Source: Pseudisothecium myosuroides (Eukaryota; Streptophyta; Bryopsida; Hypnales; Lembophyllaceae). From it: 64,000 nt of DNA. A model generated the notes under the pieces. It was not told the origin of the DNA. It did no database searches and was given only the letters and a program-made list of their open reading frames with translations. Every line of letters starts with the position of its first letter. Position 1 is the stretch's first letter. Below are positions 22,004 to 35,529 of this stretch, in pieces. The position numbers and the translations under genes are program-made. Location of the stretch: assembly GCA_951799445.1 (NCBI GenBank), contig OX637296.1:16616001-16680000 (forward strand). The letters are read 5' to 3'.

Positions 22004-24819
22004 CCTCCTGGATCAGAAAATTTATCAATTGTCCATAAGAAGCTTAGGAACTCGTCCACGTAAATATCATCACCCTCAGAATGCCAATCAATGCAAAAGG
22101 CAGCCCCAGTCGCCATTTACCGGCAATGTATATCCTGTAGCCCTAGCGCCGCAGACAGAGTCTAAAATTCGACGATGAACCCGTGGATTCTCACTTTCCA
22201 TAAAATCAACAACTGCAAGTAAAGAAAACTTCCTGTACTCCATCAAGACGAAATCGCAACAGCGCTTCGAGGATTCAAATTGCTACAATTTGTTGACATA
22301 CTCCAAACAGGATTCGTCACGTACCGACAGTCTCCGTAAAAGCCGATGCAGAAGCATAGCAAAGAGCACAGAGGTGCTCGAATCAGCTGGATTTACCACC
22401 GGGGAGTTCCTGGAGACAACCAATTTCAGAGAATTCCTTCCAGATCAGAATTGCCTCAAGACCATCTCTACGCTCTGCTCCAGTCGGCGCGACAACCAAC
22501 CTGGCTCAGAAATAGCACGCTGGCTGGATTAGAAATTCCAGCAAAATGTTCCTGTCAATACATTTTAATGCTTGGCAGGCAAGCCATTGTTTTCAATGGA
22601 TCTTGAACAGACAGAAATCTGCGTGTGCTGCGCAAGTTCTGAAGTTTCAGTGAAATGCTCTTATTGTGTTCGCGCGGTTTGAAAAAAATTTCAAAAATTC
22701 ATTCATAAAGTGCAAAATGGAGAATGAATCTCAAATTACATCAGTCAAGGGCTCATTTCGAGTCTCATGTACTCACCTCACTCCACCACTCCTTTCCAAC
22801 TTTCAGATGGATATCAGGAGTCTCCCATCGCAAAAGAGTTCTCCTCCAACGCCAAAGCACTTCAAGCGCATCCTACTTCGGAGGGAAGTTACAGGCCAAG
22901 ACTAGACTGCTACAGTTCGAGCTCACACAACTATTTGTTTGCAGGCTCCCCAAAACGTTGGATTCAATGGAAACAGCACACGCCGACACAACTTCCAATT
23001 CAAAACTGCAAGAATCAAACCCCAAAAGATGGTCAGAAAATGGTGCAACTACTCCTCAGCGGACTCAGAAATAATATCTCGAGACCTAATCACCTCGTTG
23101 TCATATACCGACAGATTCTTGTGCATCGACAGACTCACAAAATATTCACTCGTAAGCCCTAGATTTGGGTTATTCCTTAGAGGACCATGAGGTGCAGATG
23201 AAGAGAGCATGTTCTTCGCAGTCACGAGAATACCGTCACAGCACTTTGAGCATTCAAATTGCAACATATCGTTAACAAATTCACAGCCTGATCCACTCAC
23301 ACATCGGACAAATACTCACGGTGATCAACTCACGATACAGAGGCAGAGCGGATTGCAGTTGGGTCTTGGAGTACGATTCATTCAGCCACGCCCAGCGACT
23401 AGCTCAGCACACTAATCTGGAGTGCTTGATGTGGGGTTTAGGGTTTCAATAGGGCCGCGGGTTTTACTGCAGCTGCTTCTCAGTCGGTCGGCAAGTCGCC
23501 CCTGGGGTTTCAGGATGGCACAGAACAGTCACGTGGCCTTCAAAATATACTGTAGTACAAGGCACTATTGGCTCAAAGCCAGAGAAGTACAGAACTATTC
23601 ATAGTGGGAGTGAAGGATTTGGCATTGTGGACTCCCTCTTGAGACGAATAAAAGTGTGCCATTCAAATACTGCTGTAGTCCTAGGTCTGTGAATTGAATG
23701 GAGGATTTCTGGGATTGGCTTACTGTAGATGACAGGAAGGGGCGCCTTTTTACAGTGCCGCAGTGCCGCCATTGACAGTGAGCGCAAGAGCGGGATCAAC
23801 TGCATGGACAGGCAGCCGAGCGAGGCCTGGAGTGAAGAACCGAGGGAGACTAACTTTAGGTGTGTGTTTTAGGCAACGGAGTAGGCTATGGAAACGAGCT
23901 TTTTTTTTTTTTTTTTGAAACAATGGAACGAGTTTGAAATTGGAAGACGAGGGAGACCGCATTGGCGCATGTAACGTTGGTCTGGATCTTCGTCGGTGCA
24001 TTGTGCTGCAGATTGTTGTAGGTCTCTGCTTTTTGATGCGACGGGCAGTCGTTGTAACTTAATTTAGACGCAGTTGTTGGGAGGGGGAGGTGTGTTGACT
24101 GTGTTCGTGTTAGACAGGGCAACGGACGGGATGAGTGACGGCTGGTAACGAGTTCGGTTTGGTGATTGATGAATGTTGGTGGATCTGTTAAGTTACTGTA
24201 GGTCCTGAGTGGCTCTCTGCCGAGCGCGTGTTTTCCGCATCTCAGGGTATGCGGGTTTCGGGTGAAAGGAGGCTGCAGTCGATCGGCCAACCGTCCGACG
24301 GTGGAGTTGCACGCTCCGCTGGTGGTGGAGGTTGTGGACGGAGCCCTCGCTCGCTCGGCTCTGCCGAACTTCATGCCCTGCGGCTCTGGTGTTGTGTGTT
24401 GCACTAGGATTGTGTACTTCATTCGCGTTTCGCGCGCGCGTTTGGTCACATTTGTCATTGCCTGTGGAGCGCTTTGGGTTGCCTCTCTGACGCTTGCCTG
24501 GGGATGCCTGAATCCCTGTGTTCGTGGAAGTCGTTATTCAGTAGGGCCATCATTTTTATAATTATAATTATAATTATAATTTACTGCTGAGGTGGCAGAC
24601 CCAAAAAAATTCGAGTTATTAGCCGTTTACGTTCGCGCTTGTAATCTCCCGCCCATTTCTACACTTGCGGCGCTCCTCTTCGGGACGTCGTCACTTCAGA
24701 ACCGGCGAATTCTCGAGCAGTTTCATCTCGCTAATTGTAATTGATGCTGCATTGTAAGTTGAGTCCCTTGACTACATTTGTGGATAATTTTTCAAGATTT
24801 GGAGACTGGCAATGGGAGT
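22004..24819. other. Shared upstream region of the kinase and CHL1 genes
   Basis: The two genes diverge from this 2.8 kb. I see no convincing coding gene. The part next to the kinase probably holds 5'-UTR exons and introns: exon-like and CTCAC/donor-like sequences occur near 22770. An (A)n/(T)n run is at 23900-23917, and a (TAATTA)-type tract at about 24556-24585 precedes CHL1. A 190-codon minus-strand frame at 23886-24458 is of biased composition and has no domain. Confidence 0.5.
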
Positions 24820-27800
24820 ATGACGACGACAGAAGGTGAAGCCGGAGCGATGGAGAATCCCGAGTTCCCTGCGTTTCCGTTCACGCCGTATCCCATTCAG
24901 CTGCAGTTCATGACTGCGGTGTACCGCGCTCTTCAGAAGGGCGGGGTGGCCATCGTGGAGAGTCCTACAGGTTTTCTCTCGATACCTCTCTTCGTCCGGC
25001 CTCTCGTTTTGTGCATTTCAAAATAATCGCGCTCAGATGTCTTTGTACCGGAGGATTATGGCAAATTCTGTTGTGGAGTTGTGGATCGGATCTGTGTCTT
25101 TAAGGGGAGCGTACTGTGTTGTTTAGAAGAATGCATCGGCGAGAATTTTTTTCAGGGAGAGACTTGGACACTGAAATTTGAGCTTCTCAAGTTTCTTGAT
25201 ACGGTTTAGGTTCTGTTAGGTTTTTGCCAGTTCTCGCAATGGATCCAGCGGTGCACCTTTCATACTAGGATAGTGCGTTCCAGTTGGAATGCGAATTTGG
25301 TTGGATTGTGTTGGATCTACGGATTGCACTGGTTGTTTTTTTTTGAAGGAAAATGGCCAATTGGACCCTGGCTTGGCAATAATTTTAAATCTTCGTCATC
25401 GAAGCTTTAGTAGTGGCTTCATTAGGTCGTTATATTTACAAAGCCGTTTCTTCTACTGGACCTGGTGTATGTTAGGGTAGCTTGTTACCAAGATTATACA
25501 CGTTATGAATTGGCTGAACTCTTGGCTGATGACATGCAGGAACTGGAAAAACATTGAGCTTAATTTGTAGTGCCCTTCAATGGCTCCAGGATGAGCACGC
25601 TCTTCGTTTAGCCAGTCGACCCAAAGCTGACACGCAGTGCTCCAAAGAGGATGAGGAGCCAGATTGGATGAGGGATTTTGAAGTCAACAAGGAGGAACAG
25701 AAGCTCAAGGAGAAAGAGGAGAAGAAACAACAACGCATTTTGCAACTAAAAAGTGCAAGTGCAAAGAAGGTGACCAGTTCACGTTCTTTTTTTGGAGATG
25801 TGGAAGAAGGCTTTGGCGGCAAGCGAACGAGCAAGAAAGCGGGGAAGGCCGTTGTTGGTGCCCTTGAGGATGACGAGTTCCTTGTGGCCGATTACTTCAG
25901 TGATGACAATACCAGGTTAACTCATACCTCCAATAAATGCATACTTCATGTCATGGGTCTTCCCTCCCATCTTTTAGTTGAGGATGTCTTCGCAATTGAC
26001 TTTGAGTCATCTTAAATTTCATCGAAGAAACGGGAATAGCTGGGATTCCCCTCAACCTCGGCGCGTGTCTCACTTTACGGACCCACTGCGCTCTTGTTGT
26101 AGGATGCCAGCTTGCAGCATACTCTCTCCCTAAGCAAGTATAATAGAGGTCCATTCATGCACAATTGATGAGGTTGTAATTGTCGAAACCTGCTGGGGCC
26201 ACTTGCACTGTCCATGATGGTTCTTACGCAGAGCGTGAGTCATCGATCTGTTGAAACTATCTTGCCTACCTCTTTCCTGAGTGAATCAGATCGAATTTTG
26301 TTTCCTCTCAAAGGGTCTTTTGGTTTCAAATTTATTGAGATTGTTGTCGATCAGGTGCTGCTTGAGTCGATCATAACTAACGTTGGTCCTTGGTGCTTCA
26401 GTGGCGAGACTGTGAAGCGGAAGCCTGAGAAGGATGTTTCCAGTAGCAGCGAGGAAGATCTCGATGAAGCGGAGGAACAGGAAGAACCTTTGAAGGTATT
26501 CTTTTGTAGTCGGACACACTCGCAGCTGTCTCAATTTGTGGGGGAGTTGAAGAGGACGAAGTTCGCAACGTCTTTGCAAAGTGTGTCTCTGGGATCACGA
26601 AAGACTTTATGCATCAATCCTGGTAAGTACACAGTCCAAAATTCCAGGTACCATGGATGACTTCTATCGAAGTTATTAACAAGGTCTATGATTTTACTTG
26701 ATGATATTCCATTTTCGGTCAATAGAATCAGCGTTAACTTTTGAAAGAGTCCCTCTCAAATGTGGACTACGATCATACTCGATTTTACTTTTGAGTTCTT
26801 CCGTCAGAACATCTAGTACGCCTCAAATAATTCGTCAACTCGTCCTGAGCAATTATCAACGTGGGCGCAGAAGTGGCGAAACTTGGGAGTTCATCCCGAA
26901 TTAATGAGCGCTGCTTAGAATTACACAAGGCCAAGAGTAGCGGCCAAACAGGAACTAAGGTAGTCGTTACAATGTTCGTACTACTTTTTCGGTAGCTTGA
27001 TGGAGACTCTGGAGTGCTGTTATTCCTGAATATCCCCTTCCTTGCCAATGCTAATAGATGTACTGTCATTTGCTGCCAGTCGCTACATCCCGCTTGGTTT
27101 GAGGTTCCGGATATTGGCCAACTTACCGAATCATAATGACTTATCTCAGAGTGTAATTCGTTAATTTTCCTTGTTTCAGTATGTTGCCCTCCTTGGATTT
27201 CGGTGCAATTTCCTCGCTAAAAAGACTAATTGGCTGCTCGAATCTAAGATTACCGGATTTATGTCATCTTGCAGGCTGTTAAAGGTAATCAAATGCAGAG
27301 GAGGAAGGTTAAGAGTTCTGGTTGTCCAATGCTGAAGAAACAGAGTCTGCAGCGACAATTCAAGGAGAAATTAGAGGTATCCGGTGCCATGGATGTTGAG
27401 GACCTTGTTAAAGTAGGTCAACAATTAGGGACTTGCCCTTACTATGGCTCCCGTCGCGCAGTACCTACAGCTGAGCTAGTGGTGCTTCCATATCAGTCAT
27501 TGTTGCATAACTCTACTCGTGAATCACTTGGAGTGAAGCTCAAGGACTGTGTAATCATCATCGACGAGGCTCATAATCTTGTTGATACGGTTAGCAGCAT
27601 TTATAGCTGTCAGGTCTCCGCAACACAAGTGAGTACTACTGCTGCCTATTCCTTGTCCCTCTAATTTTAATGTTCATAAACAGGATGGATGTCCCCATAC
27701 GGTTGACTCAAGAATCTGATGACTGTCTCACTAGAGCTCTGCTAGGTCATTCGAAAAAAATATTGAAACTACCTTGCGAATGATACAGTTTGAAAATGAA

Positions 27801-30800
27801 GTTTCAGTAACATTAAAGCCATGAAACTGCGCTGAGTAAACAGAAGCTAATGACGAGGTCTCACCACTGATCTTTTCCATTTCAACGCACAAGAGTAGTT
27901 CAAACTATCGAAACCTCAGCCGGCTTGGATCGGAGAAAAGTAAGGACAAACGTCCAGTCCAGCACAGCACTGATTTTTTCCAGTTCCTATTTATTTCGCT
28001 CAAAACATGGAGTCAAACTTCCAATGGTCAGATACTTTCTGGCTCTAATGCGCCCTGTGGCTTGGTTATGTTCAGTTGAGGCAAGTAAGCTCCCAGCTCG
28101 CGGAGTATCTTGAGAAGTTCAAGAACCGTTTGGCCGATTCTAACCGGCTGTACATTGAGACATTACTTCTCCTGATTAAGGCCTTGATGGACTGTCTTGC
28201 CGTACCTCTAAAGGGCAGTGGAACGAAATCTAAGATTTTGACCATAAACGACTTTGTTTTCTCATTGAAAATAGACAGCATCAACCTGTTTAAACTACGG
28301 CGTTACATCAAAGAGAGCAACATAGTACACAAGGTTTGAGTTTGTCTGCATCTGCACTCTTGCTCATTTCTACGTTACCTTTTTATTGATGTTTTGATCT
28401 TCATGGTCTGCAATATTCCGCTGAGCGTAGATACTTCAGTAGCCATTTCCTTGTACATACTTTTGAAGCTAGCTGTACGTCTGAAGTTTTGTTCTACTTG
28501 TGCCCATCCACTAAATGAATCGAAAACTCCACGCCAGATACTTCGCCGTTCATGTTGGCAACCTGTATTGCAAGCGTTCTCTCCTGGTTCCATGTCTCTT
28601 AGCAAGCTAACATGTCGGAACATTCCACATTACAGGTGAGCAGCTATGGTGAGAGAGTAATTTCGGAGTCCATTTCGCAGTCAAGAAGTGGTCTCACCAA
28701 GGGAACAATTCCTCAAAACAGTAATGCACTTACTGGCTTCCATGCTTTGGCAGACCTTGTGCTTGCGCTCACAAATGCTGATAAGGATGGTCGCGTACTC
28801 GTTGTGCCCAGCGTCGGAAAAGGCCTAGATTTATGGGATGGACACCTCAAGTTTATAATGTTGAACGCTACAACACACTTCACCGAGGTAATTCGCGTGA
28901 GTATAAATGCATGGCCCTTAGTTGTGTATCGGTACAAGCAAGTTGTTCAAAACCTGCTCCTCGTGCGATCTGCTTTGTCATGTGCTTGTTATAATCAATC
29001 ATGTACCAGTACCTAAGCTTTGATTTTAGCGTTTTGGATCGTCTACGAAGCATCTTCTTCTCAATTTTTTTTACTCTGACATAATGATTAGGAGCTTCCA
29101 CCTGTTCAATAATGTAGTCTAGAGACCCTGAGTTTCGGTTCTTAGAATCAAGACTTTCGGAGCTACCGGGGGATGAACGAAATGATTGATTTCAGCTAAA
29201 ACTATTTTTGCTGGGTCGTAACGGGACATCACTTGGTCTTGTGTGCGAACCTTACAGATCGTTGAAGAGGCTAGAACAGTGATACTAGCAGGAGGAACCT
29301 TGCAGCCTATCTCTGAACTTCGCGATCGGCTCTTTCCACAGTTGCCTCACGAAAAGGTCAGTTGCCTCACGAACAGATCATTCTACTATCTACACCGTGA
29401 TGGTCTCATCTTCTACTTTGTCTTTCAAATAATAGACCTTCGCAATTCTCTTCTAAGAATTTGCCATGTGATCATGATTTACAGCATTAATGCATGTGCG
29501 TGTGGTGCAGGTTCACCTCTTCTCATGTGGCCATATCGTACCACCCGAAAGTATACTCCCAATTGCTATAGCACGAGGACCTGGGGGACATACTTTTGAT
29601 TTTACGTACCAGTCCCGTAGTTCTCCGACTATGGTAAAATTCACCTCGTCTGCATAACTTCTGCATAGAGAATTCACTTGCCAGAAATTAAATGTTTGTT
29701 GTTGTTCACAGAAATTGTTGTAAAACACACGAAAGGGTTATTATTAAGCTGCGCTTTGATTCCTAAAGATCAGAAGTTGATGTGAAGGCAAGTGAATCTC
29801 ATGGTTTGTGCAGTTAATAGGTTGAAGATGCAGAAGTGTAAATGACGTCCTTTGACTAACGCTTGCCTTTTATTGGTCAGATAGAAGAATTGGGTCGCTT
29901 GATCAGCAATGTTTCATCCGTAGTTCCAGAGGGCATTGTGGTCTTCTTCCCATCTTTTGAGTACGAGAGTCAGGTCCATGCCACCTGGACAGACAAAGGC
30001 ATACTCACTTCCATCCAGATGAAAAAGCAAGTATACCGAGAGCCTCGGAGCGCAACTGAAGTTGAGGACGTTCTACAAAAATATAGGGATAGTGTCACCA
30101 AGACTTCGGTGAAAATTGACTCGGTAGAACAAACTCCAAGGGGAGCTTTGCTTCTATGTGTGGTAGGGGGGAAAATGTCTGAAGGAATAAACTTCAGTGA
30201 TGGTATGGGTCGTTGTGTTGTGATGGTTGGTTTGCCCTATCCAAGTCCATCTGATCCGGAGCTTATTGAAAAAATGAGGTACATCGACCAGCTTCCAGCA
30301 GCCGAGGTTGGCGTAGGGGCTACTGTGAACGGTAATAAAGCGTTGCAACGGTGTGGGCAACGCGGGCGAGAGTACTACGAAAATCTTTGCATGAAAGCTG
30401 TTAATCAGTCCATAGGTAAACTCTCATTTCCTTCTCTTTTTGTCATATTCTAATACTGAAATAGTTCGATCCTGCCTCTTAAGTGGTTAAAGATTTGGAC
30501 GTCATACTTAAAGTTACAGAAGCAATTTTAAGCTTTGGGTTCTGTCACCACTCATTTAGATACTGTTTTTAAATAAGATACTTAGCTCTGCATGATGGCT
30601 TAATTCCAATTTCACTTCATGCTAATTCTGAGAAACCAGCACGCTTCTGTTGTATGTTGACCATGTCCTTTCGACTGTTCAGGGAGGGCGATCAGGCACA
30701 TTGGAGATTATGCAGCTATTCTGCTTGTTGATGTGCGCTACACATCGACATCGGGGCCCTCAGGGTCAAATGCTAAACCGTCGGGACCAGCATCCAAGTT

Positions 30801-30912
30801 GCCAGAGTGGATCAAAGAGAGGTTAGTACCTGTAAGTGGTAGTTTTGGGGAAGTTCATAAATTGCTGCATCATTTTTTCAAGCACAATCAGCATCGGATC
30901 CAGGGAAATTAG
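24820..30912 (+). CDS. DDX11/CHL1-type Fe-S DNA helicase, eleven exons
   Basis: Exons by GT-AG junctions and frame: 24820-24970, 25540-25915, 26402-26622, 26871-26959, 27275-27628, 28076-28333, 28636-28887, 29258-29356, 29511-29633, 29881-30415 and 30683-30912. Together they make 895 codons plus stop, the usual length for DDX11/CHL1. It is an XPD-like superfamily 2 helicase acting in the nucleus in sister-chromatid cohesion and genome stability. Walker A SPTGTGKT (48-55) is joined across intron 1. The four cysteines expected to hold the [4Fe-4S] cluster are at 246, 264, 296 and 333. The DEAH box is at 376-379 (IIIDEAHNL). The second helicase half has [17 protein letters not shown] and motif VI QSIGRAIR (817-824). 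The C-terminal [11 protein letters not shown] is typical of the family. The first in-frame ATG is at 24820; a second at 24850 is possible. The last exon reads through a weak donor at 30832. No defect is visible. Confidence 0.93.
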
Positions 30913-31599
30913 ACAACTATAAGTAGTGATTGGGGATGTGGAAACCGACTCTAACCCCTAAACGTAGGAGCCACCCAGTGAAAATGATATCCCTTTCGCA
31001 GAGCAACCAGATTAGTACTTATCATGAAAATGATCATGCTAGTTGATTGCTCAAAGAAGCTCAAGAAAGTTCAGATCAGTCGACCAGGATCCCAGAGCTT
31101 AAGGCTGCTACAATTTGCGAGAGGATTGACTGGAAATGTAAAAGGCATGGCAGTAAGAGTCTGTCCATCGAAGTAACAACCTGGTTCCATGCTGTAACAG
31201 TCGAGAACGGATCAATGGCTCCAGTCTCAGCTCTTCTTATTAGCAGTGCATCATTCATGGCTCATTGTTTATTGCTTTTAGAGAAAGCTGCCCCTGATTG
31301 ACTTTATGATGCAATTGGAGATGCGGAGCATGATTACTGATCCGAACTTGTGCATTGAAACCCATCTTCACGTTTTGCACAAGCTTAATTCAAAAACAAG
31401 GGTGTTTGATTGACTTAACCTTCAACTTAGCGTGTCCGAGTAAATTACGTGTAGAATTGGACGGCGTTTTGGCAACCGCCCAGGCACCGGAGGTTCAATA
31501 ACCTGCCTAACTTATCATACCGCTTTCACCAAGTCCCTTTGTCTTCTATGAAGGAATAATGTGTGTTCAATAATTATGTTACCGCAATAAAATGTTCCT
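30913..31599 (+). other. 3' flank of CHL1, duplicated in pieces at 41.8-47.65 kb
   Basis: This is 3' UTR and downstream DNA. From about 31250 it is repeated, in order but split by several insertions, between 41790 and 47650. It serves as the unoccupied reference for the insertions described there. A small open frame at 31047-31301 has no recognisable domain. Confidence 0.7.
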
Positions 31600-32010
31600 T
31601 TAACCCCTAAGTTGTCCAAGGCCTCTTGGAATTTGTTTTAAATTGTATAAATTGAATAAAAAGACAACTTTTTGATAAGTTTTATAAAAAAAAATTGAAT
31701 TCTAACCATACAATTTGAAACTAGACATTGTAGAGATCATATTGGTTAAAACTCAACACTATCACTTATGGATTGATAATGAGGGTGTTAAAATTGTGAA
31801 ACTGTGAAATTGTTTTTCAATCTTCTTTTCATAAGTCAAATCTAAAAAATTGGTCACCAAACAAATATGAGGTCAAAGGGCATAACATGCATAACCCCAA
31901 TCAATTTGCAGCTACTCAAAATCTACTTTAAAAAAATTTTAAATGACTTTCTAATTAATGTAATTTTTCCTCTAAGATCTAGTGTATTTGGGATTCATTT
32001 CCAAGAGCCC
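31600..32010. mobile_element. TTAA piggyBac-like element, 3'-truncated (PB9)
   Basis: TTAACCCCTAAGTTGTCCAA starts an element whose interior matches PB8 (46937-47579) and PB10 (about 47648). The right end is lost near 32010. The flank before it is the same as before PB10, so this insertion is older than the segmental duplication. Confidence 0.7.
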
Positions 32011-33498
32011 CTTTGCACTTCATAAAAAATGAAAGCATAAAAACTACATGAGAAGAAAGATAGGGACCATTTTCCATCAATACAACATGAATACCCACGT
32101 CTGTTACTAATGAGCCTCCCATGAGCAAGAGAGGGTAGTTACAGGTAAATGCTATGAAGTATCTTCATTCGCATCTAAAACAAAATTCAAGACACTGCAC
32201 GTGCTGCAGGTCATATTTGAAGCATTGCTCTGATCTGCAAGGCCGCCACTTCACTTCTTTCCAAAGTTTTCACACAGCTCCCACTAACTGCACATATAGC
32301 GACTTCCCACTGTCACTGCATTACATATATCCAACACAAACAAAATTGTCTAACGAAATGCTTACACTTTTACGAACATTATTTATGGAAAGAACATACT
32401 CCAAGTCATGTAAGTTGATCAACTATATAATTACGTTCGTTGTTTCCTGCATCAATGTGTCTTTTGCATGGCCTTCGAGTAGATTAGCTTGCTCCTTCCA
32501 GATTGAACTTCATCATTAGTATGAGGAGGAGGCTTGTCCCCCACCACATCCTCAATGAGCTTCACCAATATAAAGTAGCTGCTATTTGTTTTTTCTTCTG
32601 GCTTGCATACTCCAAAGTGATGAGCTTGCATAAGAAGTGAAAGGAAAAGGTCCCAGAAAAGGTGTGTATTTTGTATTTTTTGAAATTGAGCATTAAAAAA
32701 TTCCATAAGTTCATGATCAAAAATTGGACCCCAAAATTGAGCCTGCTTTATATTAATTGGGGCCAGAGCGTTGAATTGGAGCCAGATTGAGGGCTTAAAC
32801 TTGTACAAATCCAAGCCAAGTACAAAGTAGGCCTAAGCCTCATCTGTCATCTTCCAACAATATCAAAACCCAAGCTCTATCAACAGGCTCTTAAGGAAGT
32901 TTGGCCCCTAATTTGCTTGCTTGAAAAGAAGACGTCATAAGGAATTACAATACAATTTTGAGAGAGAGAAAACATCATGCCCTCAAAACAAGATTCAATT
33001 CACCTTGATTCAAAAGCATTGTGCAAAGTCTGCGTATATATAATCAATTTGAATTCATAAAAATGCAATGTGTACTATTCAGTGACAGATGACCGACTAC
33101 TTGTGGATGGTCCTCCAGTCGGTAGAAATGTCTGAAAAAATGTCGGTCTGGTCATTGTGCTGATTACGACATTCGTAACGGACTTTACAGGCTTCTGCTA
33201 ATCATGAATTCATGATGCAATGTTCTCAAATACCACTAACTTTAGCAATGCTTCTGTAGAGAATAACTTATTGGTAGGAAAATGCATGTGAATATTGTAG
33301 TGTTCAATTTGAGATTTTTGCACATTTAGCGGTTGGTGCTTTTAGCAATGTGAGTTATTTGTGAAGAGCATAGTGGGAATGTGGGAGGCAAAACCCAAGC
33401 CTCAGTCTTCCCCTTCAATCTATAACCGTAAACCCTCTAATTTTTATTCTCGAACGTGGTTTGTGCCAGTTCAGTTTGCACCCTTTGCCTTCCAAGAG
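32011..33498. other. Spacer with segmental repeats related to the LEA2 flanks
   Basis: 32630-33060 resembles 35090-35530, and 33060-33390 resembles 36470-36830. A 120-codon minus-strand frame (32452-32814) overlaps repeated non-coding DNA and lacks a domain. GAATTCATAAAAATGC near 33050 is the unoccupied equivalent of the PB3 site. Confidence 0.6.
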
Positions 33499-34176
33499 TT
33501 AATAACAATACTGCCAGAGCAAAGAGCTGGAGGAATTTGACGGCGAAGTGGGGACCACCAAGCACGGTCCATAATTCATCCACCCCGCTTTTCGATCATT
33601 CCTTAGATACCGAGTGTTGAAATACACAAACAACGTGATATTCCCACCGCGAATCTCTGCTTCCATCACTGGCCCCAAGTCTGAATTTTTCAACAAGAAA
33701 TCCTCCCCTTCCACCTTCATCACTACCAGCCGACTCCTGCGCGGTTGCAACCCGAATCCCAGCGGCACCTCCTCTAGCAAAATTGTTTGACCTTTGTAGT
33801 CTATGCGCACTAGCATACGGCGGTAGGTTGTGACGCATCCGGCTACGGTGTTTGGGTTCCACGTTGACAGCCCAATGTCGAAAGTGCTGTCGACTTGCCA
33901 TTGAGTTGTTCCTGTTGAGTTCGTTTGGTAGGCAGTCATGTTGCGGATGTTGAAGGTTTCAAGGGCCATGCCGGGTTGTTTCTGGCAGTTGTCCACCACC
34001 AATATTACTATGCCAGGGATGGAGAGGAAGACGAAGATGAGGAAGATGAAGAAGTACATGCAGCAAGATTGGTAGGCGGTCCAAGTGTCTGAGATTTGGG
34101 TTGAGATGGTTTTTGGGAAGCGCACGACAATTGTGTAGGTCTCATCAGGGACGGAGTTTCTCTGGCATCGAGACAT
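33499..34176 (-). CDS. NDR1/HIN1-like (LEA2 family) membrane protein, copy 2
   Basis: One exon encodes 225 residues from the ATG at 34176 (MSRCQRNS). A longer frame extends upstream to 34293, but conservation with copy 1 supports this start. The order of parts is the same: a polar N-terminus, one hydrophobic segment (about residues 37-62), then a LEA2-type region with WNPNT (the NPN motif), N-glycosylation sites and the shared tail TSPSNSSSSLL. A run such as NMTAYQTNSTGTTQWQVDS is identical between the copies, but the membrane segment and the middle have diverged. Both lie on the minus strand on either side of the kinase and CHL1 genes, with homologous flanks, so they come from a segmental duplication. 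The role is inferred from the family only. Confidence 0.8.
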   Translation of the reverse strand: MSRCQRNSVPDETYTIVVRFPKTISTQISDTWTAYQSCCMYFFIFLIFVFLSIPGIVILVVDNCQKQPGMALETFNIRNMTAYQTNSTGTTQWQVDSTFDIGLSTWNPNTVAGCVTTYRRMLVRIDYKGQTILLEEVPLGFGLQPRRSRLVVMKVEGEDFLLKNSDLGPVMEAEIRGGNITLFVYFNTRYLRNDRKAGWMNYGPCLVVPTSPSNSSSSLLWQYCY

Positions 34177-35529
34177 CCTTGCAGTGTCTTTGTTGGTTGC
34201 ATACTTGCGTTGACTTGCTCTTTTACACTCACAAGGACTTTTGAAAGTTTTGTGGATTGACCTGGAATTTTTCTTGGAAACAATGTTGTTCACGTTACAT
34301 TTAGATTTAGATTACTTGGTGCAAAAAATTGGGTTACAGGTATGAAAATTCAAACAAATCATTCTCAACTAAGGGTAGGGTTGTCGGCATATAAATTTCT
34401 ATTGTGCACGTCTAGATTAAGGCTTCAAACCCTAATTTGCCCAAATGCAAGTTCAGTTCAGAAGTATCAAGTCCATCCTAGTAACTTTCAAACATATTTT
34501 TGTTTTCTAAAATTCTAAAGACTGGATTGATCTTCCTATAGATACATTTCATTATCTTCCGTGAGGCTACCTAAACAATCCCTTTTAATTCCTAAGCAAT
34601 AGATGGAAAGTGAACAATATTTGTCCCACTAGAATCTTGAAGGTTAATAAACAGACGTCAGTAAAAAAATTGATCACTTGGAGTTTCTTTTAGAATTGCT
34701 ACCACTTTTGGCACATGAATGTACTTACTTCAATCTTCCATTGTCAAACCGATTCCGAATCAATTTGAATCCTATATTGCAAAGGAATGCTCCAATCTAC
34801 CTCCCTATTTCAAAAGCAAACTAATTTCTAAGGCAAAGTCGGTGCAGCCATGACATATCTTGCAGTTTGACGTTGCAACGCACGAATTGTCCTCAATAAG
34901 CTCAGAATCTAGCTAGTGGAACAATTTACTAATCATTGACCTGAGAAACATCAATTAAAACTAGAAATATATAATAATAAATGAAGTCAAATTGCCTTAA
35001 AATACGATATTGAAAAATAAAAGAGAGTAAAAAAGGAAGAGAAAGTAAAAGCTTCACAAAAACTCTCTTTTATTTTCAGAATAGAAAAAATAGGAAGTGA
35101 AAGGAAAAGATTCATGCTTTATATTTTTTTGAAATTAAGCATTAAAAATTCCCAAAGCACATGATCGGCAATTGGACCTCCAAAATTGAACCTCACCACT
35201 TTAAATTAATTGGAGCCAGAGTGTTGCATTGGGGCCGCATTGAGGGCACAGACTTGTGCAAATCAAGCCCGCCTTCCATCCGGTCCCAAGCCAAGTATAA
35301 AGTGGGCCTAAGCCTTATCATCTACCGACAATATTGAAATCCAAGCTCTATCAATAGGCTTTTGAGGAGACAATTTGGCGTGTAATTTGCTTGCTTGAAA
35401 AGAAGACGTCCCAAGGACTTACAATACAACTTCAAGAGAGAAAAAACATCATGCACTCAAAATAAGATTCACTCACATTGATTCAGAAGCAATGCGCAAA
35501 ATTTGCATATACATAACCACTGATTTGAA
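34177..35529. repeat. Upstream region of LEA2 copy 2, duplicate of 12.7-13.6 kb
   Basis: This is the presumed 5' UTR and promoter. It is similar to the copy 1 upstream region, with an extra AT-rich insertion of about 330 bp at 34970-35300 that also resembles 32630-32860. No separate gene is seen. Confidence 0.65.

Noticed and set aside
23886..24458. 190-codon minus-strand open frame upstream of CHL1
   Set aside because: Biased composition, begins in the CHL1 promoter region, ends in a lysine run from a poly(T) tract, and has no domain.
32452..32814. 120-codon minus-strand frame
   Set aside because: The same DNA is repeated at 35090-35240 with indels that break the frame, so it is not a conserved gene.
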